DNA of 64,000 nt from NCBI GenBank assembly GCA_016169945.1, contig JADLSH010000375.1:844501-908500 (forward strand), read 5' to 3'. A model generated the notes under the pieces. It made no database searches and was not told the DNA's origin. It was given only the letters and a program-made list of their open reading frames with translations. The position numbers and the translations under genes are program-made. Of this stretch, positions 19,700 through 32,227 are shown in pieces (position 1 is the stretch's first letter; each line of letters starts with the position of its first letter). Source of the stretch: Trachythela sp. YZ-2020. Lineage: Eukaryota > Cnidaria > Anthozoa > Malacalcyonacea > Clavulariidae.

Positions 19700-20999
19700 C
19701 TAGGCGTGAAATATCTCGAACGTGCAGTGCCAGTGCGCGCAAAGAGTGTAGCAAAGATTCGGCGGTTGCCTGTTGTGTAAAACTACCTGAAAAATACAAT
19801 AAGAACTTAGACGTTTTGAGCGAAGGCCCTTCGTCTGGAAGTTAGTAGAATGGGTCGGGGGAAAACATGTGCTTTTATAGTGAACACAAAGCGATCACGT
19901 GATAAAAAATAAACCAATCAGATGGATTTAATCAAAACAAACTTAAACAAAATATGGAAATCACATCACAAATTATATTAGCATGTAAGGAGCAGCGAAC
20001 AAAGCAAGAAAGACAGAAATTAAGGAACTATATATGAGAGGAGGTGAGATGTAGAGTACCTGCTGATGGCAGGCATAAACAGATAGGAGTTAAATGTAAG
20101 AGCTCATTAATGCCGAGAGGATGAATGGTGCCAAGTTGGGAAATTAGACGTATTTCTTGCCTATTGCGGCTATCATTACTACCAGAAATGGGACACAGAG
20201 CTCGAATTTTCATATCTGAAATACTGTGATTGCCAGTGTTGAAATGTCTGGCAACAGGTTGTTTAGCTTCTTTGTTTGCGACAGCACGACGATGCTCACC
20301 AAACCTTATCCTTAAATATCTACCAGTTTCACCAATATAGAGCATGCCACATTTACTGCATGAAATACAGTAGATGAGATGAGAGGAGGTGCACGTGAAA
20401 TGGTGCTTAATAGTGTACTTAGATTTTGGTGCCGAAATTGTAGTTGAAGAATCTATTTTACACAGCTTCACACCACAAGGAAACGTGCCATTAGGTGACG
20501 ACGAGTCCTGTGGTAGAGAGCTGTGGACTAGGATTTCACGGATATTTTTACTATGTCGAAACGAGACTAAGGGATTATCGGTGAAAATGGAAGATGATTC
20601 AGGGTCGTTTTTCAAGATATGAAAATTCTCCCTAATGACATCCCTTACTTTGAAATTGAAGGGATGGTAACTGAGAACTAGGGGTATTTTGTTGTTGGGC
20701 ACATTAGACACAGGGGCTCTAAAGGTTTCGGATCGGGAAATATTGGAGGCCTTCGAAAAGGCAGTATCTAAGAGAGGGGTTGGATAACCGCGTTGGACAA
20801 AAAAGTTTCTCATTTCCTGACTTTTGGTATGGAAGTCCTCATCTTCACTGCAAATGCGGCGAAGGCGAAGGAACTGAGAGAAGGGTAGACCTTTTAGTGT
20901 GGTTGGGGTGGGAAGAGGCGGTAAAGAGAAGATAGCTATGGGAGTCAGTCGGCTTGTAGAACACAGAAATAACAAGTCTATTGCCATTGATAGATACAA
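19700..20999 (-). mobile_element. Penelope-like element, 5'-truncated, copy 2
   Basis: Same element as at 1-1182, here with its terminal sequence complete on the left (to about 19700), where it resembles 4876-4940. Confidence 0.8.
20028..20999 (-). pseudogene. PLE polyprotein C-terminus, copy 2, with intact YIG motif
   Basis: The 323-residue frame carries the GIY-YIG region with IYCISCSKCGMLYIGETGR, so the YIG tyrosine lost in copy 1 is present. The frame is wrong at both ends. The first 40 or so residues are a frame-shifted version of the RT tail, and the C-terminus runs past GINE into noncoding sequence because of a 5-base difference (near 20102) from copy 1. Each copy is therefore damaged in a different place. 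Confidence 0.8.
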
Positions 21000-21210
21000 C
21001 GGTATATCTAAGAACGATACACTGATCTCACTGATCTCCCACGTAAACTGGAGTGCTGGATGGAAGTTATTAACAAAGTTAATAAAATGTACCTACAATG
21101 TGATCAGGTATGGGATCAGTGTATTGCTCGAAGATCTGCTTTCCACAAAACCTACGAAATCAAAATGTCTTTTAGATATGTAGATGATATTGTGAAATGT
21201 ATGGATAATC

Positions 21211-21295
21211 GCGTCCGTGTTGTACTGAATATACATTGTACATATACACTCGCCTTCAGTGACATGCGGTTGTATATCCAGTACAACACGGGCGC
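21211..21295. repeat. inverted repeat (hairpin), copy 2
   Basis: Same hairpin as 1429-1513. Confidence 0.6.
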
Positions 21296-21609
21296 AAATG
21301 CTCCTGACAATGATTATATAAACTCGCTATCTCTTCAACAGTTGTACAAACATTTTACGTATTTATAGAAGCTGGCTATATTATTGGCTAAAATAATATA
21401 TTTTTCCAGAGAATGAGGTCTGGTTGCCAGCTGCTTACGCCGGCAGTCTAAGGAAAACGAATCGTTTGCCAGGTGCTAGCTTTTTAGTTAATGGATCGGC
21501 AAAACTTAATGGCCTTCTTCTAATGGTTTAATTCTATTATTAATGGAATAAATTTATTAAGTAATATCCTGTTAATGTAAAATATAGGGAAGAGCCGCAT
21601 ATAAGGCGA

Positions 21610-22608
21610 TTGCATAGTGAAAACTTTGGTCAACACAGCAAGACGACACGCTTAAATATGTCATACTTCAATAAAGATAACGACACATTCCTAGAAAAGT
21701 GCCCACATAACGGCTGGGGTGAACGACTCAAAATCGTCTTCACAATGGATATGAAGAACCGAATTTTACTGATTGCTTTTAATGCCATGCTGGTATTCTG
21801 TACATTGTTCTTGAACTTACTTTCAATAATAACAATCAGAAAATCATCTCAACTAAGAAACAAACTTTGCTACTTTGTTATCCTAGTTCAGTCGGTCGTT
21901 GATTTTGTTGTTGGCGTTTTAGCTATACCATTATCCATTATCTTCCTAGCTACGCCGTTGTTGGGCATTAAAAACTGCCTTAGTATTGGCCTTTTGCTGT
22001 TATCGATGCTTCTTGTTCCTTCATTAACCCCTGTAACTTTATCTGTCATGACAATGGAAAGATATATTGGTGTATTACATCCCTATTCTTACCAAACGAT
22101 TGTTACAAAAAGAAGAATTTTAATCTTTGTGGGAGTCGCTGGCTCACTGTGTGTTTCAGATATAGGTTTACTCTATTACGGTCCAGGTATGTTTGGCTAT
22201 TGTACATCGGTAATAATGCTCACATTTTTCATTTTCATTGCATATGCGTATACAAGAATCTATCTTGTGGTTAGAAAGTTAGCTCGCTCCGAGAACAGAC
22301 CTGCTGACTGTAACCAACAAGATAATCAAAGAGCAACAAGACGTCTTTTGTGGGAAATCAAGCACGCAAAATCTTGCTTTATTGTTGTTTTCTGGTTTGG
22401 CATCTTGATGTTACCTCTTTCTCTGACTCCACTTCTTGTCGACCACGTGCAAGTCGAGCAGGGAGTCTACGTTTTTTGGTTAATAACCTTATATTTTTTA
22501 AATTCAAGTATCAATTCGGTGACATTCTTTTGGACGAAAACACTGCTAAGAACAGAAGCATGGAAAATTCTACATTCCATTTTCTCGGGACTGCAACAGC
22601 CCTTTTAA
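21610..22608 (+). CDS. rhodopsin-like (class A) GPCR, copy 2
   Basis: Paralogue of the receptor at 1828, 332 residues, intronless. Differences cluster in the N-terminus (FGQHSKTTRL for RSKHSKTTTRL; GWGERL for KWNERL); others are scattered conservative changes such as VDFVVG for VDFFVG and VEQGVY for VDQGVY. The E-R-Y triplet, TM2 Asp, NSVTF in place of NPxxY, and the ECL2 cysteine are all kept. Intact frames in both copies suggest that both may still be functional, or that the duplication is recent. It is flanked by PLE fragments in the same orientation on either side. Confidence 0.85.
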   Translation: MHSENFGQHSKTTRLNMSYFNKDNDTFLEKCPHNGWGERLKIVFTMDMKNRILLIAFNAMLVFCTLFLNLLSIITIRKSSQLRNKLCYFVILVQSVVDFVVGVLAIPLSIIFLATPLLGIKNCLSIGLLLLSMLLVPSLTPVTLSVMTMERYIGVLHPYSYQTIVTKRRILIFVGVAGSLCVSDIGLLYYGPGMFGYCTSVIMLTFFIFIAYAYTRIYLVVRKLARSENRPADCNQQDNQRATRRLLWEIKHAKSCFIVVFWFGILMLPLSLTPLLVDHVQVEQGVYVFWLITLYFLNSSINSVTFFWTKTLLRTEAWKILHSIFSGLQQPF

Positions 22609-22627
22609 CCTGGGTGTTTTGCAAATA

Positions 22628-22804
22628 CAGTGGAACTCCGCCTTACGGTCACCCCGTTAATACGGTCACCTCGATAATACGGTCACTTTTTTTTGTCCCA
22701 GCAAAATACATTTTATAATAAAGTTACCCCGTTAATCCGGCCACCCCGTTAATACGGCCATATTATTTCAGCCCGTTGGTGACCGTATTAACGGGGTTCC
22801 ACTG
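22628..22804. mobile_element. pogo/Tigger-type MITE, intact
   Basis: 177 bp with terminal repeats CAGTGGAACTCCG and CGGGGTTCCACTG and a TA duplication on both sides. The interior has several copies of ccccgttaatacggtcac. It sits 20 bases after the GPCR stop. Confidence 0.8.
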
Positions 22805-23962
22805 TAGGAGTAAAATTAGTAAACGTGAGAACTAAGTACCCAAATTTTATGTTTGAAACAAGTATCTAGCTGAAAACGTATCAGATAAAATGTCGGAAAT
22901 CGGTTCAGAAAACGACAAAGGCGGAAAACAGCTTTAGGATTCGTGAGCATGATTTTTTGAAATTATTATAAGATTTATTAAAATTCAAGCACAATACCTA
23001 TAGAGAACAGTATATTGAAAAATCATACGAATTGGGCTGGTAATTTTGCGCTTATACTTCATATTTTTCTTCCTCATGCCTGCAGGCGTATACAAAGAAC
23101 ATTTGATAGAATTAGCTCGAGTATAATGTCCCTAGACTATCGAGTATAATGATCCACTTTGTGTAGATGGATAATACATCTATTGGTTGTCTTTTCACTC
23201 TACCAGACCACCAGGGGAGGTTGTACGAATGCCGAATAGACGGATATTGGGCTGTTCACCGGATATTGATATTTTCAACCTTTTCAAAAATAACTGAAAA
23301 GCTGAAAAACTATGGGCATGGGTCCACAGAAAACATAAAGAAAAATACGTCCAATCAATGCATTCGTTTTTTGTGCGAGTTTTGCCTCCACAGGGTTTTA
23401 GAATGGTTGTGAAATGTTTTCCTCGTGAGCAACTATATATGCCACGGCACGCTTCACGATACGGTCGAAGTGGCAAGTTGGCTTGATGCAGCCTAGACCC
23501 AGGCGTTTACTCGGCAGGATTGTATACTACGTTCGCGTGTTACTTCATGTCATTGTGAATTGAAAAAGCGCTGAAAACGCTGAAATAGAAATAGAATTAT
23601 AGAAGGCTTATGTCTAGGCTGGGCTTGATGCACAAAACGCCTGGTTTTACAGCTATATATAAGGGCGGGCATCGAAATTTCTACTTTGGGGCCTCTCAAA
23701 AGATATTTCACCTAACCACAAAATAGACTTAAATAATCTGGAAAACAAGTACATATTGTTAAAAATATATATTTAAGACTTGACTTTAGTACTTTAGATT
23801 ATAGTTGCACTAACTTTATAGATATCAAATTACACACCTTTAATAATATAGATCTAGCACACGTCATATTAATGTACAATTTATAGTAACCACAAAACGT
23901 ACTCGAACTTGATTGGCTAAGATAATTCACATGGATAACTTGATTACACTCGCACTTTACAC

Positions 23963-24212
23963 GGTTTTCACTTGTTTCCATCTATCAAACTGACGTTACG
24001 CAATTTTCCCGATTTTCAAAGATTTTCATATTGAAATTCGTTTTTCTTGATTTTTCTTCATCAATTTGGTTAGGGTTAGATTTAGGGTTAGGTTTTGGGT
24101 TAGGGATTAGGGTAGGTTTTAGGGTTAGGGTCAGTTACAAAGTTTTTAACTTTACTTCAAAGTTGAAAAAATGACGTAACGTCAGTTTGGTAGATGGAAA
24201 CAAGTGGCGACC
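23963..24212. mobile_element. MULE-type MITE with telomere-like core, copy 2
   Basis: 250 bp. Both terminal repeats are complete, with 9-bp duplication ACTTTACAC at 23954-23962 and 24213-24221. The TTAGGG-like stretch is at about 24067-24131. Confidence 0.75.
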
Positions 24213-24277
24213 ACTTTACACACACTTTTCTTACATTGTTTTTGTATATAGTTTTCCACTGACTCGCTTGACGAGAG

Positions 24278-24539
24278 TATGAATTGTAGGCAAACATATA
24301 TCTTTAAAACCACTGTGTGGATCGTCCGTCATTGTTTACAACCATTATTGAAAGAACCTCCGCTTGCTGTTCTCGATTGTCGAAGAGACGCTGATACACA
24401 ACGCAAATTATACCCAAACGAGAGACGATCCAGACAAACAGCAAGCGGAGGTAAGGGAGGTTCTTTCAATAATGGTTGTAAACAATGACGGACGATCCAC
24501 ACAGTGGTTTTAAAGATATATGTTTACTTACAATTCATA
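24278..24539. repeat. long near-perfect hairpin
   Basis: Arms of about 90-100 bases (atatctttaaaaccactgtg through aacctccgcttgctgtt and the reverse complement) enclose about 65 bases. The right arm has a 9-base insertion. In copy 1 only the left arm remains (4417-4489). Confidence 0.85.
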
Positions 24540-24978
24540 AGACTTTCTTTAACACATAATTTGTATCTTTTATTAAAAAGTCTGACAAACCATATAAAAA
24601 CTTAAATGAAATACTAAATAAATATAAGTTTTGAATAATGTCGATAATACGAAAAATCAACTGTCTCAATATCTTTTAGAATGATATAACAAGATATATT
24701 TTAATAGCCTAATTTTAAAACCGCGTGGTGATAGAGATTCGGCAATATATTGTCAGAAGTGATGATTAAAATGTAATCACTGTCACTGAGGGTAATATTT
24801 CCCCGGAATTTCTCGAAAACAGGACATATAAATGATATATTATCCCAAGAAAAGCGAAAACATTGCTAGACCGGCTCGAAAACAACTCGAAACCGATACG
24901 AATCTAAAACGACGGTGACGTAAACCCTGCAGGGACAATAATATATAATCGAATGAAAACCAAAGACTAAAGAGTACA

Positions 24979-25320
24979 GTATCTCAAACGTGCGGTGCCA
25001 GTGTGGGTAGAGTATAGCAAATACGGCGGTTGACTGTTGTGTAAAACTACCTGAAAAATACAATGAGAACTTCGACGTTTCGAGCGAAGGCCCTTCGTCT
25101 GGAAGTTAGTAGAATGGATCGGGGGGGAAACATGTGCTTTTATAGTGAATACAAAAGCGATCACGTGATAATCAGATGGATTTAATAAAAAAAACTATAA
25201 ACAAAATATGGAAATCACATCACAAAATATATTAGCATATAAGTAGCAGCGAACAAAGATAACAAAGCAAGAAAGACAGAAAACAAGGAACGGATAGATA
25301 AGGTGAGATGTAGAGTATCT
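24979..25320 (-). mobile_element. Penelope-like element terminal fragment, uninterrupted
   Basis: Counterpart of 4876-5027 plus 14884-15110, without the foldback insertion. It gives the empty target site (aaacatgtgctttt) near 25128-25141. Confidence 0.65.
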
Positions 25321-26183
25321 GCTGGTGGCAGACATAACTCCTATCTGTTTATGGGTCTATACTATATGTCAGGACTACTAGAAAAACGTCGTTCTCTTTT
25401 ATTCTCTAACGGATTAATGACGTAATGTAAACGAAGTTAACAAACTTTGAATTTGGTTTATGAAAATTGCGCAGATCGATAGTTTCAGAAAACGGACTAT
25501 CATTTTTAGACCTGAACTGAAGACTTTTTACCAACGAATCTGGTACATCGTATCTTTCCTGACTGATTTTGATCAACTTAGTGGAGTTTTCCCCTTCACC
25601 TACTTGGCAAGTATTGTTGTGCATCGCGCCATTGTATTTCGACTCATGAGAGCATTAGTGCTGTTCGAGACACCTAGAGATAACAGAAAACGCTACTATT
25701 CGGTTCAGTAAGAGTGAAATGAAGATGACACCTTTTAGGCCATAAATCGTGGTCGTGTTTGTGCCACCTTGTTTAAAGGAGTTGATTCGAACTCTAAAGC
25801 CAGGCGCCGACACTCCGAATTTAGTCTACCGATTTAGATTGCATTGTTACAACGAAAAACGAAAAATGTCCAGTGGCAAAATCTGTGAACTCGTTTATTA
25901 TTCTCGCTCCATTTTTTTACTACTCACCATGCGTATATAAACCATAAATCGGTAGACTGAAATCGTAGCGTGCGCGCCCGACCTAAGGCTAAGGCTGGAG
26001 GTCAGCGATTATTTTTTATCTATGTCGTTCAGAAAGCAAAATTATTGGTCTACTAACTTTGACATCATGAGATAATATTTCTGTACGAAAAATACATTTG
26101 GAATATTTTTGAGAAGAGTTGTGTTTGTTTATTTCAAAACATATGGCAGATTATTCCGTAACAGTTAATACTGAACTCATGAA

Positions 26184-26426
26184 ATGTCGCAGAATTTCGA
26201 TGAAATACAACAATCTATGGTTTCCATGAAGACAGGATTTCAGAAGTGTCGACTTGCGATGTTTAAAAGCAACAAAATTATTTTCGAAATTGCCAAAGAT
26301 CTGGAGTGCATCATCTGCACTCAAGAGCTTGCCCAAATTGTAGAAGTCCTGAAACGGAGGGAATACATCTTGTACGTGGATTAGAAACCCTTAGTCAGTT
26401 AAAAGTGGAACTTTATAAAGAGTAGA
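26184..26426 (+). pseudogene. RING-finger gene remnant, copy 2 (RING core deleted)
   Basis: The frame opens MSQNFDEIQQSMVSMKTG and is helix-like up to AKDLECIIC. It then jumps by deletion to what should be the end of the RING (acttgcccaaattgtagaag), so about 100 bases covering the central zinc ligands are missing and the frame changes. Copy 1 keeps the RING core but has a broken upstream part. Confidence 0.5.
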
Positions 26427-27123
26427 TATACGGTAGCCAGTATCCAAGAAAGTTCACATAATCGTTTCACTACTCCGTTCTGTTGTGTTATTTTAAATTT
26501 GTGAAACATGTAACATTAACTGTCATGTCCAACGTACTTTACTATACTATACTAACAGTACGTGTTTAAGAAACATTACTCATTGATGAACCACATATAC
26601 TTTAGTACATTAAAATATAATTTGTACCCCGACACAAATTATATGTCCAGTTAACTTCTGTTTTGAAAATCAGATCAATTACTCAATGATCATTGATAGG
26701 TATGTGCGCCTGGCTTGTGTTGCCAAAAAATATTTGCGTCAGCCATTAAAGCAGCTAACTGCCTTGTAAGATCACAAAAGTCATTAACTGCATGTTTGAA
26801 AGAGTGGTCAAGACCATTGACAAGGTGGCCAGATATAGCATTGACATCGTGTACATTGTTCAACCAAAGTGATTCTCTTCTTACTTGCAAATTCTCATCG
26901 CCACCTACAGGATCCTCCCCAAACTGCATGCGAGTCAATTGTTAATCTTCCTCAGAACAATAATTGGTCCTAGAAACTGTATCAATAATACTGATGTTTT
27001 AACTTCCCGCAAAAGACGTGTTGTCACAAAATAGAAATGGCTTCCTCAAAGGAAAGGTTCGCCTTGGGGAAGGTGAAATTAAAAAAATGCCCGAAGAAAA
27101 AGATTACAAATAAATAATAAAAT

Positions 27124-27271
27124 AATTATTGAATTCGGTTCTCGCAGGATATGAGGAATTATTAAGGCCTCGGTTTGTGTTATCTGCCTCAGCCTTCGGC
27201 TTCAGCAGATAACACAACCCTCGGCGCGCCTTAATAATTCCTCATATCCTACTCGACCTCATTCAATAATT
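27124..27271. mobile_element. palindromic MITE, copy 2
   Basis: Same hairpin as 17621-17769, again overlapping the last integrase-core exon. Confidence 0.7.
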
Positions 27272-30200
27272 GTTTATAATAAATAGATTTTCATAATGCA
27301 ACACAGCTTCATCACAGGTTGGAATGTAATTGGGGTCAATTGGTTGTGCCAAATTGTTGTTGTCTTTCAAAATGATAGGCTTTCCCCTTCCTATTATATA
27401 ATGAGAAACAAAATAGATACCTTTTTGCAGGTGATGATAAATAATTATTTCGAAAAACATCAAAAACGAAAAATATCTTCGTGGAACTGTCAACATATTG
27501 GTAACTTTGTAACGAAAAAGGAATGAAGGAATGAGGGAATGGTATATAACAAAGCATTTCGAATCAAATCAATTTGGATCCATAACTGTTTGTAAAAACA
27601 GTACATTATGCAGTGTCAGAATCTGGCTCGTAATGAGTTTCCCTTCCTGATGGCATAATCTTCACCAATAACCCCCTCCCCTACGCCTATGTAAACAGCT
27701 TTCATCCAATTAGTTACCTCCCCTTCAATGATGACGTAACTGTCGGATTGTCTAGCATTATAGTAACATGCAAATACTGCATGGAATACCGCTTTGTTTT
27801 AATATGACGAATAGGATTTTCAATTTTCTTAATAATTGTATTAAGTTACCAATTTTACATGTGAGACTATCTTTGGACGATGACGTACAATCGATTTATA
27901 ACACCTTTTCAATTACACCTATTACAAATAAGAGACATTTCATACTTGGTATGTAATGGCTGTTCCAGGATTGGACCACGTGTGTTGTTGCAATGGATAC
28001 TATGTTTCGCGTTACCCATGAGACGCAATACTTAATTTCATTGTCTTCCATGTCGATTTCATCACGTTCTTCAATATCAACCTTTTTAAGGGATAGTTGG
28101 CTCGTCCATTTATTTCAACCCAAAAACGTTCAATAGGAAGATTCTAGAAAATTGACTGGCGGTTAATTACTATATATCGATATCATATAGATATATAGAG
28201 CAAAGATACTTTTCGCTTACCTCGAGGTTGTCACCACAGCCTGTTTCATCGAAGAAGGAATCTTCAGGTGGCTGACAAATTTCGAAAAGTGGAAAAAAGC
28301 TTTGGAAGAAAACTCTGTCTCATGAAAGAAGCAAACAATTTTTACTTAATAATCAAGATAAAAAATAATTTCGACTTGTAAACACAAAAACAAATTTCAA
28401 ATAAACAACTTAAACAAAAAAGGAATACATGGAATGTTTGAACGTCCACCCGCCCACGTTTCGACAACAACCATTTCAAAATTTGGCAGCCACCTGAACT
28501 ACACATAAATGTAGGAAATTAAAAAGGGCATTATTTACATGTTTAGATTCTTTTTGTCGATGTGGATCCATCTCAGTATTCCTTCTTAGATCCATCTCAG
28601 GATCCATCTCAGTATTCCTTCAGTTCTTACAAACTGTAACAAACATAACTCTTTTCCGTGGTCAGACCTGATCTGGTCAAACATTCCGAAATCAAGAACG
28701 GTTTTCCTGGAAAGTGTACAAAACAAACAGTCTACATTTTTCAAGTGCATTACATGTTAAAATAAGGTAGTTAACATGGTTAACTCTTTTTTCTTGTGAA
28801 TTTCGATTTCGATCTCCTAGTTTACTTCCTGTATTCTGTAATGTAGCTGTAAGCTTGCGGAAGCAAATATTTCTATTAAAGCTGTGCTTTTCCAGAGCAG
28901 AGCTGGTTGGCGCGTAAGAGTAAAACTAAAAGGTACAATTTTATGCAAACTGTTGATATTACAGAATCATTCCAGAGAATTAACACGCGAGTAGAACGTC
29001 TTCATGATTTTCTAACACTGCTGGAAAATATGGTGACTCGTGTTCCCCGCAAGTCAGCAAATGCAATCCTACTTTTTGATAGTGTTTCCTTGAGAATGAT
29101 ACTGCAATAGAATTGAAACACTGCATCTCCTCTTTGATAAGCGTTAAGTTGTAGCAAATATCATTCGTATATCAATCAATGGATAAAACTTCGCCCCTCA
29201 ATGCCACTTGACATGGCTGATTAGGTAGATCAATTGTTTTAGTGGCGTACCGGATTCCCGAAAGATACGACTACAAATCCCACTATACTAGCTAGAGTCA
29301 GCAATTTTTTTTTAATTGACCTAGCAGCGTTAGAAGATCTTGACAACTTTTATTTCTGTCGGAATTTATTGCCAAAGATGAAGGATTAGCCTCTTCCTTT
29401 TAACCTAGCTGCTACTTATTACACGTTGGCTATAAGGTCTAGGATAAAGACTAGATAGAAATCAAATATACCTTACCTAATTTGAGTTGTTTGAAGTTTT
29501 ACACGGCTATATCAATCAATAATGTTTTGAATTTGTGAATTGTGGAAAACACCACGTACATTTCGCAAAGCTTTCGATCCGTAAACACGAATCGTCATCA
29601 TTAAGACATTAGGACAAAAAATCATGTTTTTATCTTACACCCCTTTTAAACCTTACCCATAAACATTCTCGTATATGAGCAAATTGTTTTTAATTGGCAT
29701 ACATATGGAATTGGATTAATCTGCCTTGCAGTGTTTTGTTGCCTTCTAGCATGGTAATTGGGAGCTATTCTGGCTAGTGATGAGCCAATTCGTTTTTCAG
29801 ATGCAATCACTTTATTCGCTCTGGCGTCTAAAAATCCCTTTAGCATTTTCCTACCATATACTGGGCCAACCTAGAAAAGACAAGAGTTAATGAAATTATT
29901 TCAAATATACAACATCCCATTGATAATGCCTAATAGCATTGATCATTTTGACCTAGTCATGTGTAGCAAGTGTTATTTTTAGGGCAGGGTGCTGGGGGCA
30001 CGTTAATGCTCCTTGGCCTTGCGACCTCAATTTATTCAACCCACTGGTATGGTATACTGGCCATATTGATTATTGTATATTTGATTTGCCCTTAAAACAG
30101 TTGACAAGTGCTTTGACGAAATAATGAAGACTTACAACCGTATAGGTGTAGTTATAGAATAGAAAATATAATTGCACTTACCATGGAAACAGCCCTTCCA

Positions 30201-30401
30201 ACAACAGTATGAAGTTGGGCATCTGTCAGGCTCTTTTTTTTCTTGGTGTTTACAAAAGCGTTGTACGGTCTTCTCACTTAACCCTCTTGTTTCTGGAAAC
30301 ATTTGATTTAAAATACTGGAAACTTCAGCATAGGTTTTGCCTTGGTTACATGTTAAATCTTGAATGAATTATTCCTCGACAAGGCTTTCGATTAACGCCA
30401 T
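27263..30401 (-). pseudogene. integrase-core (DDE) gene, most complete copy
   Basis: Exons on the minus strand. 30401-30182: MALIESLVEE, a stop, then GKTYAEVSSILNQMFPETRG and, after a frame change at an A-run, LTDAQLHTVVGRAVSM; donor GTAAG. 29870-29657: VGPVYGRKMLKGFLDARANK, RRQQNTARQINPIPY, joined directly to MPIKNNLLIYENVYG in another frame. 28706-28631: FGMFDQIRSDHGKE. 28143-27946: IERFWVEINGRANYPLKR and the WNNHYIP segment. 27390-27263: last exon. In intact relatives about 35 residues with the first catalytic Asp lie between PIPY and MPIKNN; they are deleted here. The gene therefore cannot encode an active transposase. Introns with GT/AG ends show it was once a spliced gene. Confidence 0.65.
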
Positions 30402-30834
30402 TGAAATACGTAAGGGACCGTCGACAAATAGATTTCGTCTCGCTTTGAGGACTTCTTCCGCGAAGGGGGGAGGGGGTTAGCTCAGAATCCGCGATTACCA
30501 AATAATTGGGACGAAAACTAACGTAAGATTTTTAGTACAAAGTTAGCTTCATTAATACTTACCAAACCTTCGAAAGATCAGTTCTAAACATGGGAAAATT
30601 GACTTTTTAAAAAGCTATTTGGCGATTTAAAAAGCTACTTTCGTAATAACGAGTACAGTTTTACGACTTTTACGGCTGGAAAACTCACGATCCGGCCGAA
30701 TATTTGTAATTTGTTGCTCCACGAGTGACGAGAGTTCGTGTTCAAAACAAACATGCGATGCTCGCTATAAATGATTAAATTTCGGGGAGATTTTTGCATT
30801 TTGAATAATTAAAATTATATTATTATTAGTCAGG
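30402..30834. other. no supported gene
   Basis: AT-rich sequence with a G-run (ggggggaggggg) near 30475. Repeated at 35920-36352. Confidence 0.5.
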
Positions 30835-31595
30835 TACAGGTGTATGTACCACAGAATACCGCAAAAATGTACATGTTCCATGTCTTTTCTCAAATATATA
30901 TCATGTGGCTTCTTAATATTTTTTAGTATAGTTTATGTCTGTTTATCGATATATTTTTTCTTCCTGGGGGTTTTGGGGCTTGATTTCATTTTTTTAATTG
31001 AACATTCTGTGGAACAAACTCTAATGTATACCACAGAATACCAGTGCAGAGATAAATAATCAACGGTTTACCAAATTGTACCAGGATTTGGTGTGTCATG
31101 TTGTGTGATAATACTGTAGGATATTGCTAACTTAATTTAGTGAAAGGTAAATACTAAAATCAGTACAGTATACCAGTGGGGTAACCAAAGAATACCAGGT
31201 TTATCAATAATTTTGAAAAATTCAGTTTTTCAATGGTAAAATTGATTCCTCGGTGTGATTCCTGTATAGTAATAATGTTGTGTTGCATAGAAAAAGTAGT
31301 GATCAACCTAAATTATACTGGTTTGCAAACTTATTTTTAAACTTTCGAAGTTTACAGGCATTATGCGGGAAAAAAGTATCAAAAACATAGAATGTTATTT
31401 TTTGTTAATCCTGATTATTTTTAAAAAAAATTATGAAAATATTCATTTTTTGATTTTTATATGTCAATTAAAACTAAAACTAATATATATTCACAAAAAT
31501 AAAGCATACAGTATGTTTCCTCCAAATTTTATAAGATCAATAAATAAGACTGGTATTATGTGGTACCGTGGTATTCTGTGGTACATACACATGTA
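30835..31595. mobile_element. non-autonomous TIR element, copy 1
   Basis: Terminal inverted repeats of about 25 bp (gtgtatgtaccacagaatac and complement) flank 0.7 kb of AT-rich DNA in which the motif accacagaatacc recurs. No clear target duplication. The superfamily cannot be named. Confidence 0.6.
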
Positions 31596-32227
31596 TATGT
31601 TTCATTTGAATTAATGTATATAAACCATTTATTATATTATCATACTCGATGTTCAATTACGCTCTAGCGCTTCTCACAATCATAAATAAATTTAAATCTC
31701 AAAATCATAAATAAATTTAAATAAATAGCCTCTGCGGAGGAGAGAGAACTTGTCATATGAATTTTGATATGATATCAGCTGACCTCAAGTCTGATCGAAA
31801 TATCGAATTGCATGTAAAAAATATGGCGTATCTCGTCTTTCCAACGCTGCTATATATATAAATACAGCTTTTCCTTTGATAGTCAATATTATTTATACAT
31901 GTATAATATTCAGAAGCAACGCTAGTTAAATAGACTATAGAAATACACGCGTTTAATAATTACAAGACATTGACATGACCGTGATTGGGTAGGGGGGGGG
32001 GGGGACTTAAGAGTATGACCAGTCCTCACATCTGCATGTGCCAAAGGTCTATTTTGAATTTCGAATTTTCACGTTGGTCAAAGTCTAACTTTGTGATATT
32101 CGATACTGATGACGCAAAATGATTGCTAATCAGTTTGGTAAAAACAACGTTGTGTATTAAAGACATTGTGTGACGTTCGATAAAACATTCCTACAACGTT
32201 TTGCACACATAACACTTTAATCGATCA
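31596..32227. other. no supported gene upstream of TANGO2 exon 1
   Basis: Holds a short tandem (cataaataaatttaaat, twice near 31680-31725) and a G-run near 31990 whose length differs between the two units (13 and 9). Confidence 0.5.
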
